Below, piece after piece: positions 52,248 through 61,407 of a DNA stretch of 64,000 nt. Location of the stretch: positions 2,976,001 through 3,040,000 of the forward strand of contig OX637342.1 in assembly GCA_951799405.1 (NCBI GenBank), read 5' to 3'. Numbering within the stretch: position 1 is the first letter of the stretch; every line of letters starts with the position of its first letter. The notes under the pieces are model-generated. The model saw nothing but the letters and a program-made list of their open reading frames with translations. It did not search any database and was not told where the DNA came from. Source of the DNA: Agapetus fuscipes (taxonomy: Eukaryota; Arthropoda; Insecta; Trichoptera; Glossosomatidae). The translations under genes were made by a program, and so were the position numbers.

Positions 52248-52760
52248 AGTTGACTTATAGGTTGGTATGCGCCTGACCACTCATGCTGTAGAAAATGGTT
52301 CACTTAGCCAATGGCACCCCTGTTTCAGGGAAGGACGGCAAGAGTTGCAAGGTGTATGTTCACTTGAGATTTGGGATATATGTTTTATGTTCACATGCGG
52401 TATGTGTAAGCGCGAACTTGTAACTTGTACTTTTAATACTTCTTCTTCTTCTTCAGCTTGTTTTAGGACTAGGTCCTGTTTATTCTCGGGTTCACTCCTG
52501 GGACGCGGATGTCCAGCTGTCCTTCCACCTCTTTGGTGGTCGTCCAGGGGGTCTGCTGGTTGATGGTATCTCGTCTGCCGCTATTTTCACCATTCTCACC
52601 GGATCCATTCTTTCGACGTGATCTCTCCAGTAACGTCTTATGTTTCTACCCCATCGCACGACATCCTCGACATCACAGATCCTCCGAATTTCGGAATTTC
52701 GTATTCTGTCTCGCATGGTCACTTTTAATACGAATCTTATATTTGCAACTTAGATAACAG
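52248..52760 (+). repeat. Family A repeat interrupted by a LINE end
   Basis: Left GACTTATAGGTTGGTATGCG to AACTTGTACTTTTAATAC; right ACTTTTAATACGAATCTTAT to GCAACTTAGATAAC. Confidence 0.85.
52440..52721 (-). mobile_element. LINE 3' end with perfect 11-bp target-site duplication inside family A
   Basis: ACTTTTAATAC at 52429-52439 and 52722-52732. Reversed (GAA)n tail at the left. Minus frame: TMRDRIRNSEIRRICDVEDV, HVERMDPVRM, PPGRPPKRWKDSW, typical ORF2 C-terminus. 5' truncated at 52721. Confidence 0.9.
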
Positions 52761-53232
52761 ATTATAAATTATAGCATGAGTTCCTATTTATAAGCAGTTG
52801 ATTAATAAATTAAAAAAAATATCAACCTAAGAATCTGCCAAAAAAAATATTTCATACAATTATCTGGTATTGGCTAAGTAATTCACTTAATTGGTTTTAT
52901 TGCAGCATTGATTTTAATCATTTTGATACTGCACATGTTTCAGTGACTTGAAAATCAAATGCAAGGAAATGCAACACTCGAAGGGATGAATGATCATTGT
53001 GTAACATAGAGTACCGTTTGCCACATGAAATTCATTGCAAATTACAGGGAATTGCTTGGCCGCTAGTTCATTAGACCCCAGACACGGTGTCGGCGTTACT
53101 CTGGGAGACCGCACTCTCTGATGTACCACAGGACACCACTACAAGTGAGAGAAAAGCTCTGCGTGTAAACTCAACGATAACGTTTTATGGAAAACATTAT
53201 CATCATATTCTAAAGGCTTGTTGTTCCAGCCA

Positions 53233-53495
53233 TCCCACTCCTCCAGTTCTTGTTTGCCGTATAGACCAATTCTGTCAAATATGACTTTTTAATGCAGTTG
53301 TCTTATGAATCAAATTCTTTACAATCTGAGCTAAGAAAAAACGTAAAACTCGATAATTTGAGAGTTGTTTTAAATATTTTTTTAATCAATTTACTGTTTT
53401 CATAAGACACATTGTTCCAGTACACATGCAAACATTGCTCATGTAAAATAAGCTTAATAGTCTATACAGCAAACAATAACTAAGACAGCGATCTG
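53233..53495 (+). mobile_element. Family E element, full length
   Basis: CTCCTCCAGTTCTTGTTTGC left; AGCAAACAATAACTAAGACA right. Confidence 0.75.
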
Positions 53496-53499
53496 TCTC

Positions 53500-54110
53500 T
53501 GTTGGTTGCCATCTTCTTGAGCTGCGAATAGAACACGACATTCATAAACTGCTTCAAATCCTGGAAGTGTGGAGCTCTTGACCGACTTCTGGTTCTCATT
53601 CCCAAGATTTTTTACTTCAACTATGTAGCTAAGAAAGGTGCTTTGTCTAATTGAGTGTTCTTTAAATCAGCTCTTTTCTTCCTTCTACTTTCTGCAACAC
53701 CTTTTCGTTGGTCTTCTTTTCAACCCATTCTGTCTTGATCATCTTCCTACAAATCCATATCTTGAATTCTTTTAGGTGTTCTCTTTTGTATTTCTGGATG
53801 GTCTAGATTTTGCACTCGTAGAAAAAAATGCGACAGATAAAAGCTTTTTTTCATGAATTCCGTCGTCTGTTTCCATTCCTAGATCCAAAAGGTCTCTTTG
53901 AATTGTTACTTCCTCTTGTGATCCAGACTGACAGCTATCACGCCATCTCATCGGAGGTCTTCCTGGGTTCTCTTTCCTTTGGGTTCCCTTCCAGAGTAAC
54001 CCTATTGCTTGCCAATCAATTAACATGTTCGTACCAGCATAGTCCCATTTTGCAATGTCTTTCATCCAGCACTTTTTCCTCATGTCAATGTGTCTTGTTC
54101 AATGTGATTT
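53500..54110 (-). mobile_element. LINE ORF2 C-terminal fragment, degraded
   Basis: Minus frame 53772-54083 reads MRKKCWMKDIAKWDYAGTNM and NPGRPPMRWRDSC, i.e. a worn 'KWNWAGHIAR...GRP..RW.D'. Downstream sequence to 53500 fits the same tail. Confidence 0.65.
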
Positions 54111-54183
54111 TGTCGTTTCTTTGACCGAAAAAATGTGGAAATTATACAATTCTTGCCACTGTTTTGACTTTCTAGCATTGTTG

Positions 54184-54479
54184 CTAGTACGCTATGCTTG
54201 AGTTTAAACGGATCGCTTTATACTTAGGTGCAGGACGTAACTGCATTGCGGAGGTGCATTTCATACGTGGGACAGTCACTCGCTCGGGGCGGCAAATAAC
54301 TGGAGAAGGAATGCAGGGGGAAGGTGGATGCACTGAATTGTTAAGGAATCTGGAACTAAAATAAAAGAAACTGTTATCAGCAGTTTCAGCAAGATCATAA
54401 TACATTACGATCACGCTGAAAAACCCATCGTAAACATGAGCAAAACAAACAGATGCTTTGGATCCAAAACAAAAATAAT
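54184..54479. other. GC-richer unidentified stretch
   Basis: CACTCGCTCGGGGCGGCAAA and GGGGGAAGGTGGATGCACTG. A 110-residue minus frame runs through it but shows no LSD1 or other known motif. Confidence 0.3.
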
Positions 54480-54732
54480 ATAATCTATAATCTAAGTTGC
54501 AAAGATATATTAACATTTAAAGCTCATATCAAATGCATGCCCACAAACCAACATATGTAGTTCGCGCTTACAAATACTGAATGTGTACATACAAATAAAA
54601 TCCAAACCTCAAATGAACATAAGCCCTACAACTTTTGCCGACCGTCCCTGACACAGGGGTGACATTGGCAATGTGAACCATTTTTTACAGTAGGGGTGGT
54701 AAGCCTCATACCAACGTATAAGTCAAGGAGGC
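54480..54732 (-). repeat. Family A repeat, full length
   Basis: ATAATCTATAATCTAAGTTG to CCAACGTATAAGTCAAGGAG. Confidence 0.9.
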
Positions 54733-55394
54733 AATATAATCTGAAAAGAAACTCTCCAGTATCAAGCGCCGATCGCGTTAGTTTAAACGCATGTGATAAT
54801 GTATGTATCTTCTTCTTACTGTTTTTATTTCTAATTTAAGCGTGAATACCAGAGAAGCTAGCACTTAGGTACCTCAAAAAAATCAAAAATATGATTTAAC
54901 AAAAATAAAGATTTTTTAATTCCGATCACCACTTCTTATTTTAAATAATTTGTTTTTTTTTGCATTAAAAAACGCAAAGTAATTATTATGAAAACCATAA
55001 AAACTTTGCATCCGAATGGGTCAGTTTTGTGGATTATGTTTCACTGAAAATCTTGGAGACATAGACTCGTAGAAGGTCTCGTCTCGTCCACGCATTTGCT
55101 TGAGTCGACTTGTGGTTGCATGCGCAGCTAGGTTAATTAAATTTGTTAGCATGTTAGATGATGGAATATGTTGAACTCGGAAGTTATATCATATATGCAA
55201 GTATAATTTGCATCTACAATCTAAGTTGCAAAGATGTATTAACATTTTAGATTCATGAGCCATTCCGCGTCAAATCAACACACGGTATAAACCTCGTCTT
55301 AAATAGAATTTTTTTTATACAAAGTAAGTTGTATCGAACATTAAAAAAAAAACATGTAAAATTGAAGAAAATAACGAAAATATGATTTATATCT
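54733..55394. other. Unassigned; family A scrap at about 55210-55258
   Basis: CATCTACAATCTAAGTTGCA and TTAACATTTTAGATTCAT are the 3' end of family A. Nothing else. Confidence 0.45.
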
Positions 55395-55660
55395 TAAAAA
55401 TTTGATTTGTATTTGATATGTATCTTTAGGATAAAAAATTACGTAAGCTCCTGTATATAGCGTAAATTTAAACAATGTATGAAAATAAAATGGCTCATTA
55501 GGAGTGCCATCGTATATTTGATACATTTTTCATTAACGCAATCGCTAGGACTTTTCGTAAATCTAAAATATGTATAACAACTGAATCGCTCATTAGGAGT
55601 GCGTCGTACATTTCATACATTTTCGATTTACGTAGTCGAAGTGAAATTTACCCATTGTTT
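55395..55660. mobile_element. Family G palindromic repeats, two in series
   Basis: GGCTCATTAGGAGTGCCATC and CGCTCATTAGGAGTGCGTCG mark two centres; arms AACAATGTATGAAAAT and ATACATTTTTCATTAACGCA. Confidence 0.55.
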
Positions 55661-56059
55661 TTATACTCAGGGAGCTGGTCTTTTACTCTAGTGGTAAATC
55701 CAGCAAAGAAACAAGTACTGTCGATGTATCTCCCCAGTAGGGTTTCCTACTACCGGTTGGGAAATAAATTTATTAGGAGGCTTGAAGTATGGAGAAGTTG
55801 TTGGCACTGAAAGCTTGTCCATGTAATGCCAAGTTATGCTATGACTTCTACGAGGAATATAGCATACATAATTCTTATAATAAAAAAAAATGCTGATTCT
55901 AATGAAGCTTTTTAAACCATGTCAAAGTGATCAGAAAATGATCAAAATATAAATGGGAAGTTAACAAGTATTTAGTTCATATTTATGAGGACGGGCAGCT
56001 TTTGATTTTGGGCCAAAATCAAATTTGCGGTAGGTACATGGAAAATGTAAGCGAGTAAC

Positions 56060-56169
56060 CATTATACTCCAGAAGATGCCTCATTAGGCGAAAACGTTTA
56101 AGCAAACAATAAAAATAGAAATAAATAAGTGAATTAAAACTCTGTTTTAATGCAATTTAATTTTTAAAT
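56060..56169 (+). repeat. Dispersed repeat with hammerhead-like motif
   Basis: CAGAAGA-T-GCCT-CATT-AGGC-GAAA at 56070-56093, then AAACAATAAAAATAGAAATA and GTGAATTAAAACTC as at 28440 (reversed). Confidence 0.55.
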
Positions 56170-56525
56170 AATTAAGTATCTAATCTAATCTAATCTAAGC
56201 TGCAAGGATAAATACCATTTAAGATTTATATTAAATGCATTCCCACAAGCTGACATGTATAATTTCGCGCTAACACATGCCGCATGTGGACCTACATTAT
56301 AAGAACCCATCTCAAATGAACATAAGCCCTGCAACTCTTGCCGTCCTTCCCTGAGACAGGAGTGACATTGGCAAAGTGAACCATTTTTTTTTACAGTATG
56401 GGTGGTCAGCCGCATACCAACCTATAAGTCAAGGAACATACATGAAAAATTACATTTTTAAAATCACTGAATTATAATACATATGTATGGACATCAAAAA
56501 CTAACAGAAATCAAATTTTAATTTA
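56170..56525 (-). repeat. Family A repeat, extended form
   Basis: TATCTAATCTAATCTAATCT to GTCAAGGAACATACATGAAA and on to CAAATTTTAATTTAAAAAA; nearly identical to 4870-5215 including the extra head. Confidence 0.9.
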
Positions 56526-56534
56526 AAAAACCCT

Positions 56535-56640
56535 AGCCGCCAACATCACAGATTAACCGCCATTTCTTTCTGTCCTTACACACTTCTTTCATTTCTTCCA
56601 GAGTCATAACCTTCTTCATACAGGCTCTCCTTTTATTATG
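56535..56640 (-). mobile_element. LINE coding scrap
   Basis: AACCGCCATTTCTTTCTGTC and CATTTCTTCCAGAGTCATAA, as at 49935. Confidence 0.55.
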
Positions 56641-57244
56641 AGTGATTTTGTTTTAAACAACCGAAACTTAACTCGAAGTCTTTAAACCAATGTAAAATGT
56701 AGTGTAAAAATATGTTTGACAGGGGATTAAGGCCGTATTTAAGTTATTTGCCTCGGCACAGAGAAACAAATTCATTTTGTAGGTACTTATTGCTTTATTT
56801 CTGGCACTTACTATCTCATTGAAATGAACTATTCACGAAGAAATAAAAGAAAAATACGGTTTGTGATAGTACTGCGCATGGAAGTCTTCAGCCCAAAAAG
56901 TTTTTTTCTATTCCTAGTGCGTATCATTTGATTGCTGATCAAAAAACCTTCTTTTAATTATCACTTTAATAAGCATACTGTGACGAATAGGAGTAGATGT
57001 ATTTGTCTGTGTGAGTTAATAATAAAGTATGTGAAGTCTCTGGAAGTGAGTAAAAGTTTAGGTCGGTAATAATTTGTGTTTGACAATAATCTGTTCGATA
57101 TTGTTTGAATCGAATGTTCTTGCTAAATCTAGCATGTAGCGATTCTCCGTGTTTCGAGAATGATTTCTATTTTTAATATAACATAGGGGCCGAAATGACC
57201 TGGAGCTTCAGAAATCGTTCTACCAGTATACAGAGCATGTAAGC
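56641..57244. other. Unassigned intron sequence
   Basis: Nothing recognised. Confidence 0.4.
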
Positions 57245-57247
57245 TAA

Positions 57248-57491
57248 GGGCCTGTTGCACCAAACTCCAATCAGACGAAAATCAAAATTACCTAAGTGTG
57301 ATTTCTCCCTTTCAAATCAAACAATTGATTGCATATACGTAAGTCAGCTGATGTGAATCATATTTCCTATTCAAATTCCATCACATAATTACCAACTTTC
57401 GAGAAATATTTAACCGAGGTCCTTACCAGAATTAAGCAATCAAATTTGATGTTTTAATCAAATATTGATTGGAGGTTGGTGCAACAGGCCC
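57248..57491. mobile_element. Harbinger-like MITE with TAA duplication
   Basis: GGGCCTGTTGCACCAAACTC left; GGAGGTTGGTGCAACAGGCC(C) right; 25-bp inverted repeats with one or two mismatches. TAA on both sides (57245-57247, 57492-57494). Three-base TAA duplication fits PIF/Harbinger. Confidence 0.85.
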
Positions 57492-57494
57492 TAA

Positions 57495-58019
57495 GTAAAT
57501 AAGTCTAATATAGACATTTTTGTGTAAAGAGTGTAATTTATTAACATTTAAAAATCTTGCAATAGAGTTCCTCCCAGCGTGTTGATAGCTGTGAGGGTGC
57601 ACTGTAATAAGGGTGACCTGTTGTGCACAAAACAAAAAAAAAAAAAACAAAAAATGTGTAAAGTGACTCCAAACCTAATATGAAATATAAAGTGAAGTTG
57701 ATGGTGTAAAATAAATCACCGCAGCTTTAATGAAAAAGAACCCGAGTAAAAACATAACTAAACAATAATCATTAGACTTAGAAATCATGTATTTTTAACA
57801 AATTGAATTGAAAATCGCTGACATTTAAATTTTGCTACGAGGCATTTGGATAACTGCTTTATTGACATTTATTGACTCTTCCATTAGAATTTTCTGCACA
57901 TTAAATAAAATCAAATGGTGCACTTCATTTTTATGGTCCTCCTACGATATTCAGAAAATTTGAATTTGATTTAAAAAAAATATTTTCAGAGACTTTTTAA
58001 GACAGTGACATACACACTT
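57495..58019. other. Unassigned AT-rich sequence
   Basis: Nothing recognised. Confidence 0.4.
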
Positions 58020-58345
58020 AGCTATTTTTAAATATAGACGTAAACCTCGCATTAACATAAACTTTGTAACGCTTGCCGATTTTCCCTGAAACCGGGGCAG
58101 CATTAGCAAAAATGATCCAAGTTTTCATAGCATGGGGGGTAAGCCTAAGAGTCCGTTCCCACTTGTCGGGTGTCGGATCCGTATATTCATCGGAGGTTCC
58201 AGTTGCAGAACATTTCGGACAAAATCGGTCTCCGACATGTGTGAAAAGCTCCATACATAATGTTCTGCCACTGGAACCTCCGATTAATATACGGATCCGA
58301 CACCCGACAAGTGAGAACGGGCTCTTATACCAACTTATTAGTTAA
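58020..58345 (-). repeat. Family A repeat interrupted by a MITE
   Basis: Left TAACATAAACTTTGTAACGC to CATGGGGGGTAAGCCTA; right TATACCAACTTATTAG. The halves join at the usual GCCTCATACCAAC. Confidence 0.8.
58148..58325. mobile_element. MITE with inverted repeats of about 65 bp and TA duplication
   Basis: AGAGTCCGTTCCCACTTGTC and GACAAGTGAGAACGGGCTCT are the outer ends; pairing continues through GTGTCGGATCCGTATAT to about 65 bp. TA at 58146-58147 and 58326-58327. Confidence 0.8.
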
Positions 58346-58535
58346 AAACGTGATAACAAAAGAATGGAACCTGCAGGGTGAGAATAAAAGAGTATATGTG
58401 AAGGAAGTGATGAATTTTGAAGAAATGAAAGCGATGTTCAAGCACGGAAAAAAGTGGAGACGCATCTGCGGAAGTACCGGTCACCCATAGTGGAACGGCG
58501 CGGGCGGCAGGATAAAGTACAGTACAGTACAGATA
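58346..58535 (+). mobile_element. LINE ORF2 C-terminus and 3' end
   Basis: KEWNLQGENKRVYVKEVMNF, EEMKAMFKHGKKWRRICGST, GHP, stop at 58488-58490; then GGGCGGCAGGATAAAGTACA and a TACAG tail. Same protein tail as 22563 but different 3' microsatellite. Confidence 0.75.
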
Positions 58536-58892
58536 AATCGACTTAGAATGATATTTTTATGCCCTTTAACTGTTTGTTTCACATGAAATTATACACAGAA
58601 AAATAAGACATTGAAAATTCCAAGTAGGCTCTTCAATTAAAAAAAAAAACAGTATCTTGAGGTGCGCTAAATGAAACTCATGTTTGTATCAAGTCCGTAT
58701 GTAAATCGCTAAGCCCCCCGTGATCTGATCTGGATGTATTTATAGGGGCACTTAGCGTATTTAAAACAACAATGAAGACATCTGTCTTGTCCATTAGCGA
58801 GCCACAAACAGTTTTTCTTGTCAAATTAAACACAATTTGTATGACTTAATTAATATGCGGTCTTCAACGTTGTACCGAGAAAGACATTGTAT
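58536..58892. other. Unassigned sequence before the LTR
   Basis: Nothing recognised; the preinsertion target of the LTR element lies at its end (GTAT before TGTTA). Confidence 0.4.
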
Positions 58893-59364
58893 TGTTATGT
58901 AAATATAAATATTGAAATAAGTATGGGTAGTTATAGTTATAAGAATCCTCAAAAGTATTGGTAGGTAAGATCGATAATTATGTATAAGTGTAGAATTCTC
59001 TAGGCTAAGTAGGTATTTGTTATAATTATAGGAATACTGTATTGCATTGGTAGGTAGGATTTTGGTTGTGTCTAGGTAGTACGTGAAACATCGAGAAGTA
59101 ATAATTACTCTGGAACCGTCTGGCGACTTTAGTTCTGGATCATACTGCTCTGAAGAGTATAAAGGTGCGAATGGCCTGCAGAGCGGGCCAGTATCATAGA
59201 GACTTACAAACACATCGAAGTCATCTGATCAGTGAACCAAAACCAAGTGGAATAATCGAGAAAGTAGTGTGAAAATAAATTTTGTAACTGTGTAAAATAA
59301 ATAACTATTGAAGAAGACCTGTGTATTTTTAATTTGAAGACAATTGAACCCTAATTTCGTAACA
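58893..59364 (+). repeat. 5' LTR of the Ty3/gypsy-type element (472 bp)
   Basis: Bounded by TGTTATG at the start and CGTAACA at the end, so the LTR tips form a short inverted repeat (TGTTA/TAACA). It contains a TATA box at 59158-59164 and AATAAA at 59296-59301, in the right order for U3-R-U5. U3 holds two imperfect direct repeats (about 58922-58970 and 59008-59070). The 3' LTR is not available to confirm the ends. Confidence 0.7.
59158..59164 (+). promoter_or_regulatory. TATA box of the LTR promoter
   Basis: TATAAAG about 200 bp before the LTR end, followed by a GC-richer start region and then AATAAA. The position fits a Pol II promoter driving the gag-pol transcript. Confidence 0.6.
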
Positions 59365-59366
59365 AT

Positions 59367-59384
59367 TGGCGTCAGGTGCGGAAT
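59367..59384 (+). other. Candidate tRNA primer-binding site
   Basis: TGGCGTCAGGTGCGGAAT begins two bases after the LTR end. TGG is the complement of a tRNA 3' CCA, as usual for LTR elements. The inferred acceptor strand would be ACCTGAC plus G. I cannot assign the tRNA with certainty; a leucine-type acceptor is one possibility. Confidence 0.55.
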
Positions 59385-60030
59385 TGTCAAGAAAAATTAA
59401 GATCTTCTGTCTAAAAATAAATAAAATAAATTAAATAAGTGTTAAAATGAACTTTAGTCAAATTGAACTTTGTGTGAACTGACTTTTGTGAAAACAAGTG
59501 TTTAAATAAATTTTTGTTAAAAGAAAAGACGCAAAAAGCAAGTTCAAAAAAAATTCTGGAACATCATATGGAACATAATTCTGGACATAACATAATGACT
59601 ATTTTACCGCATTGAGAAAGTCATCAAATTGGACCATAGTTTTTTTATTATTGTGTGTGATTAAAAAAATAAAATAAATAAATAAAAATCTTGAAAAATA
59701 TTACAAAAGAACGTTCCAGATTCATCGAGAAAAAGTTTTTGAATAACTATCCTTTGTTTACAAGTGTGTGAATGTACATTAAGTACCTACCTGTGCGTTT
59801 GAAAGACTTGAGACGAAATAAATAATTATGTACTATCAGACATTATTATGTAAAAAAATATTGGTGAATTAAAAATAAATATTAAAAGACAGTACCTACC
59901 AATCAGTGTAATCAGATAAATTATTATTTTGCTAAAGTACGTATTCAAAACAGCTATATATATAAAACTCAAAACTTGTATTAAATAAATTTGAAAATAT
60001 TTTTGTTTTGACGTAAATTTTAAAAAAAAA

Positions 60031-61407
60031 ATGGCAACGAAAGTGAACGTCAAGGACCTCAAAGTCACTGAGCTTAAAAATGAGCTTCTGGAGAGGGACC
60101 TGGAGACCTCAGGAGGAAAGGCAGCCTTACAAGCACGCCTCATAGAGGCCTTGGAACGGTCAGGTGAAGACCCGGCATACTTTGTCATGGCATCTGGAGG
60201 AGACCGCGCCCTTGAGGAGCTGAACATCAGCATCACAAAATCCATGAAGGAGGAGCTCACGGGAAACTTCACTGCCATGGAGGAGAAAATGGCTGACAAT
60301 TCCAAGACCCTGAGGGAAGACCTGAAGGTGGAGATGGCTGACAACGCCAAGACCCTGGAGGAGAAGATGGCTGACAACGCCAAGACCCTGAAGGAGGACC
60401 TGACCGGGCTGGAGGAGAAGATGACCACCAACCTGAAGGAAGTGGTGACCGACCTGAAGGCGGAGATAGCGGATAGTCTCACAACCCTGAAAGGAGAAAT
60501 AGAGGAGAAGATGACAACCAACCTCTCGGCCCTGAAGGGGGAAATGGAGACTCGGATGTCAAACCTGGAAGACCGTCTGCGTGCCGAGCTGGCTGACAAG
60601 TGCCAGATGGAGTCCACCAGAATCTCCCCCAAAGGCGGCCTTCACGACGAGACCGACCAGGGATGCTCAACTCCAACCAGGATCACAAGAGGGGATGATG
60701 ACCCTTCCCTAGCCAAGCACAACCTCCCAACCTTCGACGGGAAGACGTCGTGGGAGGAATACTTGACCCTCTTTGAGACGGCTGCCATGATGGGAGCCTG
60801 GAGCCAGCAGAAGAAGGCTTCGGTTCTCAGCCTGTCGCTCCGAGGAGACGCTCTCAGGGTTCTGCAGGCCATACCCCTGGACAACCGTGGTGACTTTGGG
60901 CAGCTGAAGCAGCGCTTGGATATGCGCTATGGCCACAAGTGCCTGGAGCAGCTGTACAAGTCGCAGCTGAACACAAGGGTGCAGAAGCCCAACGAGAGCC
61001 TCCAGGAGTTTGAAATGGACATCGCCCGCCTGGTACGAGACGCTTACCCGACAGCCTCCGACGACATCTGTGAGAGCTTGGCAGTGGACAAGTTCCTAAA
61101 TGGATTGCGGGAATGGGAGACGCAACAAGCCGTAAAACTGGCCCATCCCAAGGCTTTGAACGAGGCGCTCAGCCAAGCTCTCGAGTTTGAGGCTGTCAAA
61201 CAGTCCATCAGGGGCCACGCCAGGGTTCGTGCAGTCGAGGCAGAGGAGGTCAAGCTACCTACAACCGAGGAGCTAATTGAAAAAGTGCTGGAACGTCTGA
61301 GACCTCGAAGACGAGACCCACGCTGCTGGAACTGCGGACAGCTGGGCCACCTTAGCACCAAGTGTCCCAAGCCTCAGAAACCCAGAAAACAGGCTGCGGA
61401 AAACTAG
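60031..61407 (+). CDS. gag: Gag of the Ty3/gypsy-type element with SAP-like domain, coiled coil and CCHC knuckle (458 aa)
   Basis: Structural protein that packages the element RNA in a cytoplasmic particle. Residues about 8-44 (VKDLKVTELKNELLERDLET, then GGKAALQARL) fit a SAP helix-loop-helix, a fold known for binding scaffold-attachment DNA. Residues about 60-190 are charged heptads with repeated EEKMADNAKTL-like units, a long coiled coil. Residues about 231-400 (LPTFDGKTSWEEYLTLFETA onward) match the retrotransposon capsid family. The zinc knuckle C432-X2-C435-X4-H440-X4-C445 is complete, followed by a basic tail. The start ATG at 60031 follows an A-run and has G at +4. It ends in TAG directly after a candidate slippery site. 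A SAP domain in Gag is unusual as far as I know. Confidence 0.93.
   Translation: MATKVNVKDLKVTELKNELLERDLETSGGKAALQARLIEALERSGEDPAYFVMASGGDRALEELNISITKSMKEELTGNFTAMEEKMADNSKTLREDLKVEMADNAKTLEEKMADNAKTLKEDLTGLEEKMTTNLKEVVTDLKAEIADSLTTLKGEIEEKMTTNLSALKGEMETRMSNLEDRLRAELADKCQMESTRISPKGGLHDETDQGCSTPTRITRGDDDPSLAKHNLPTFDGKTSWEEYLTLFETAAMMGAWSQQKKASVLSLSLRGDALRVLQAIPLDNRGDFGQLKQRLDMRYGHKCLEQLYKSQLNTRVQKPNESLQEFEMDIARLVRDAYPTASDDICESLAVDKFLNGLREWETQQAVKLAHPKALNEALSQALEFEAVKQSIRGHARVRAVEAEEVKLPTTEELIEKVLERLRPRRRDPRCWNCGQLGHLSTKCPKPQKPRKQAAEN

Noticed and set aside
54184..54516. Candidate upstream LSD1 exon on the minus strand
   Set aside because: GC-richer and open for 110 codons, but its translation has none of the LSD1 motifs expected before VRNGY and no suitable splice phase was found.
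59826..60632. 268-residue minus-strand open frame opposite gag
   Set aside because: It is the complement of the heptad-rich gag coding region. Its serine/arginine-rich composition follows from gag codons, and there is no known motif.
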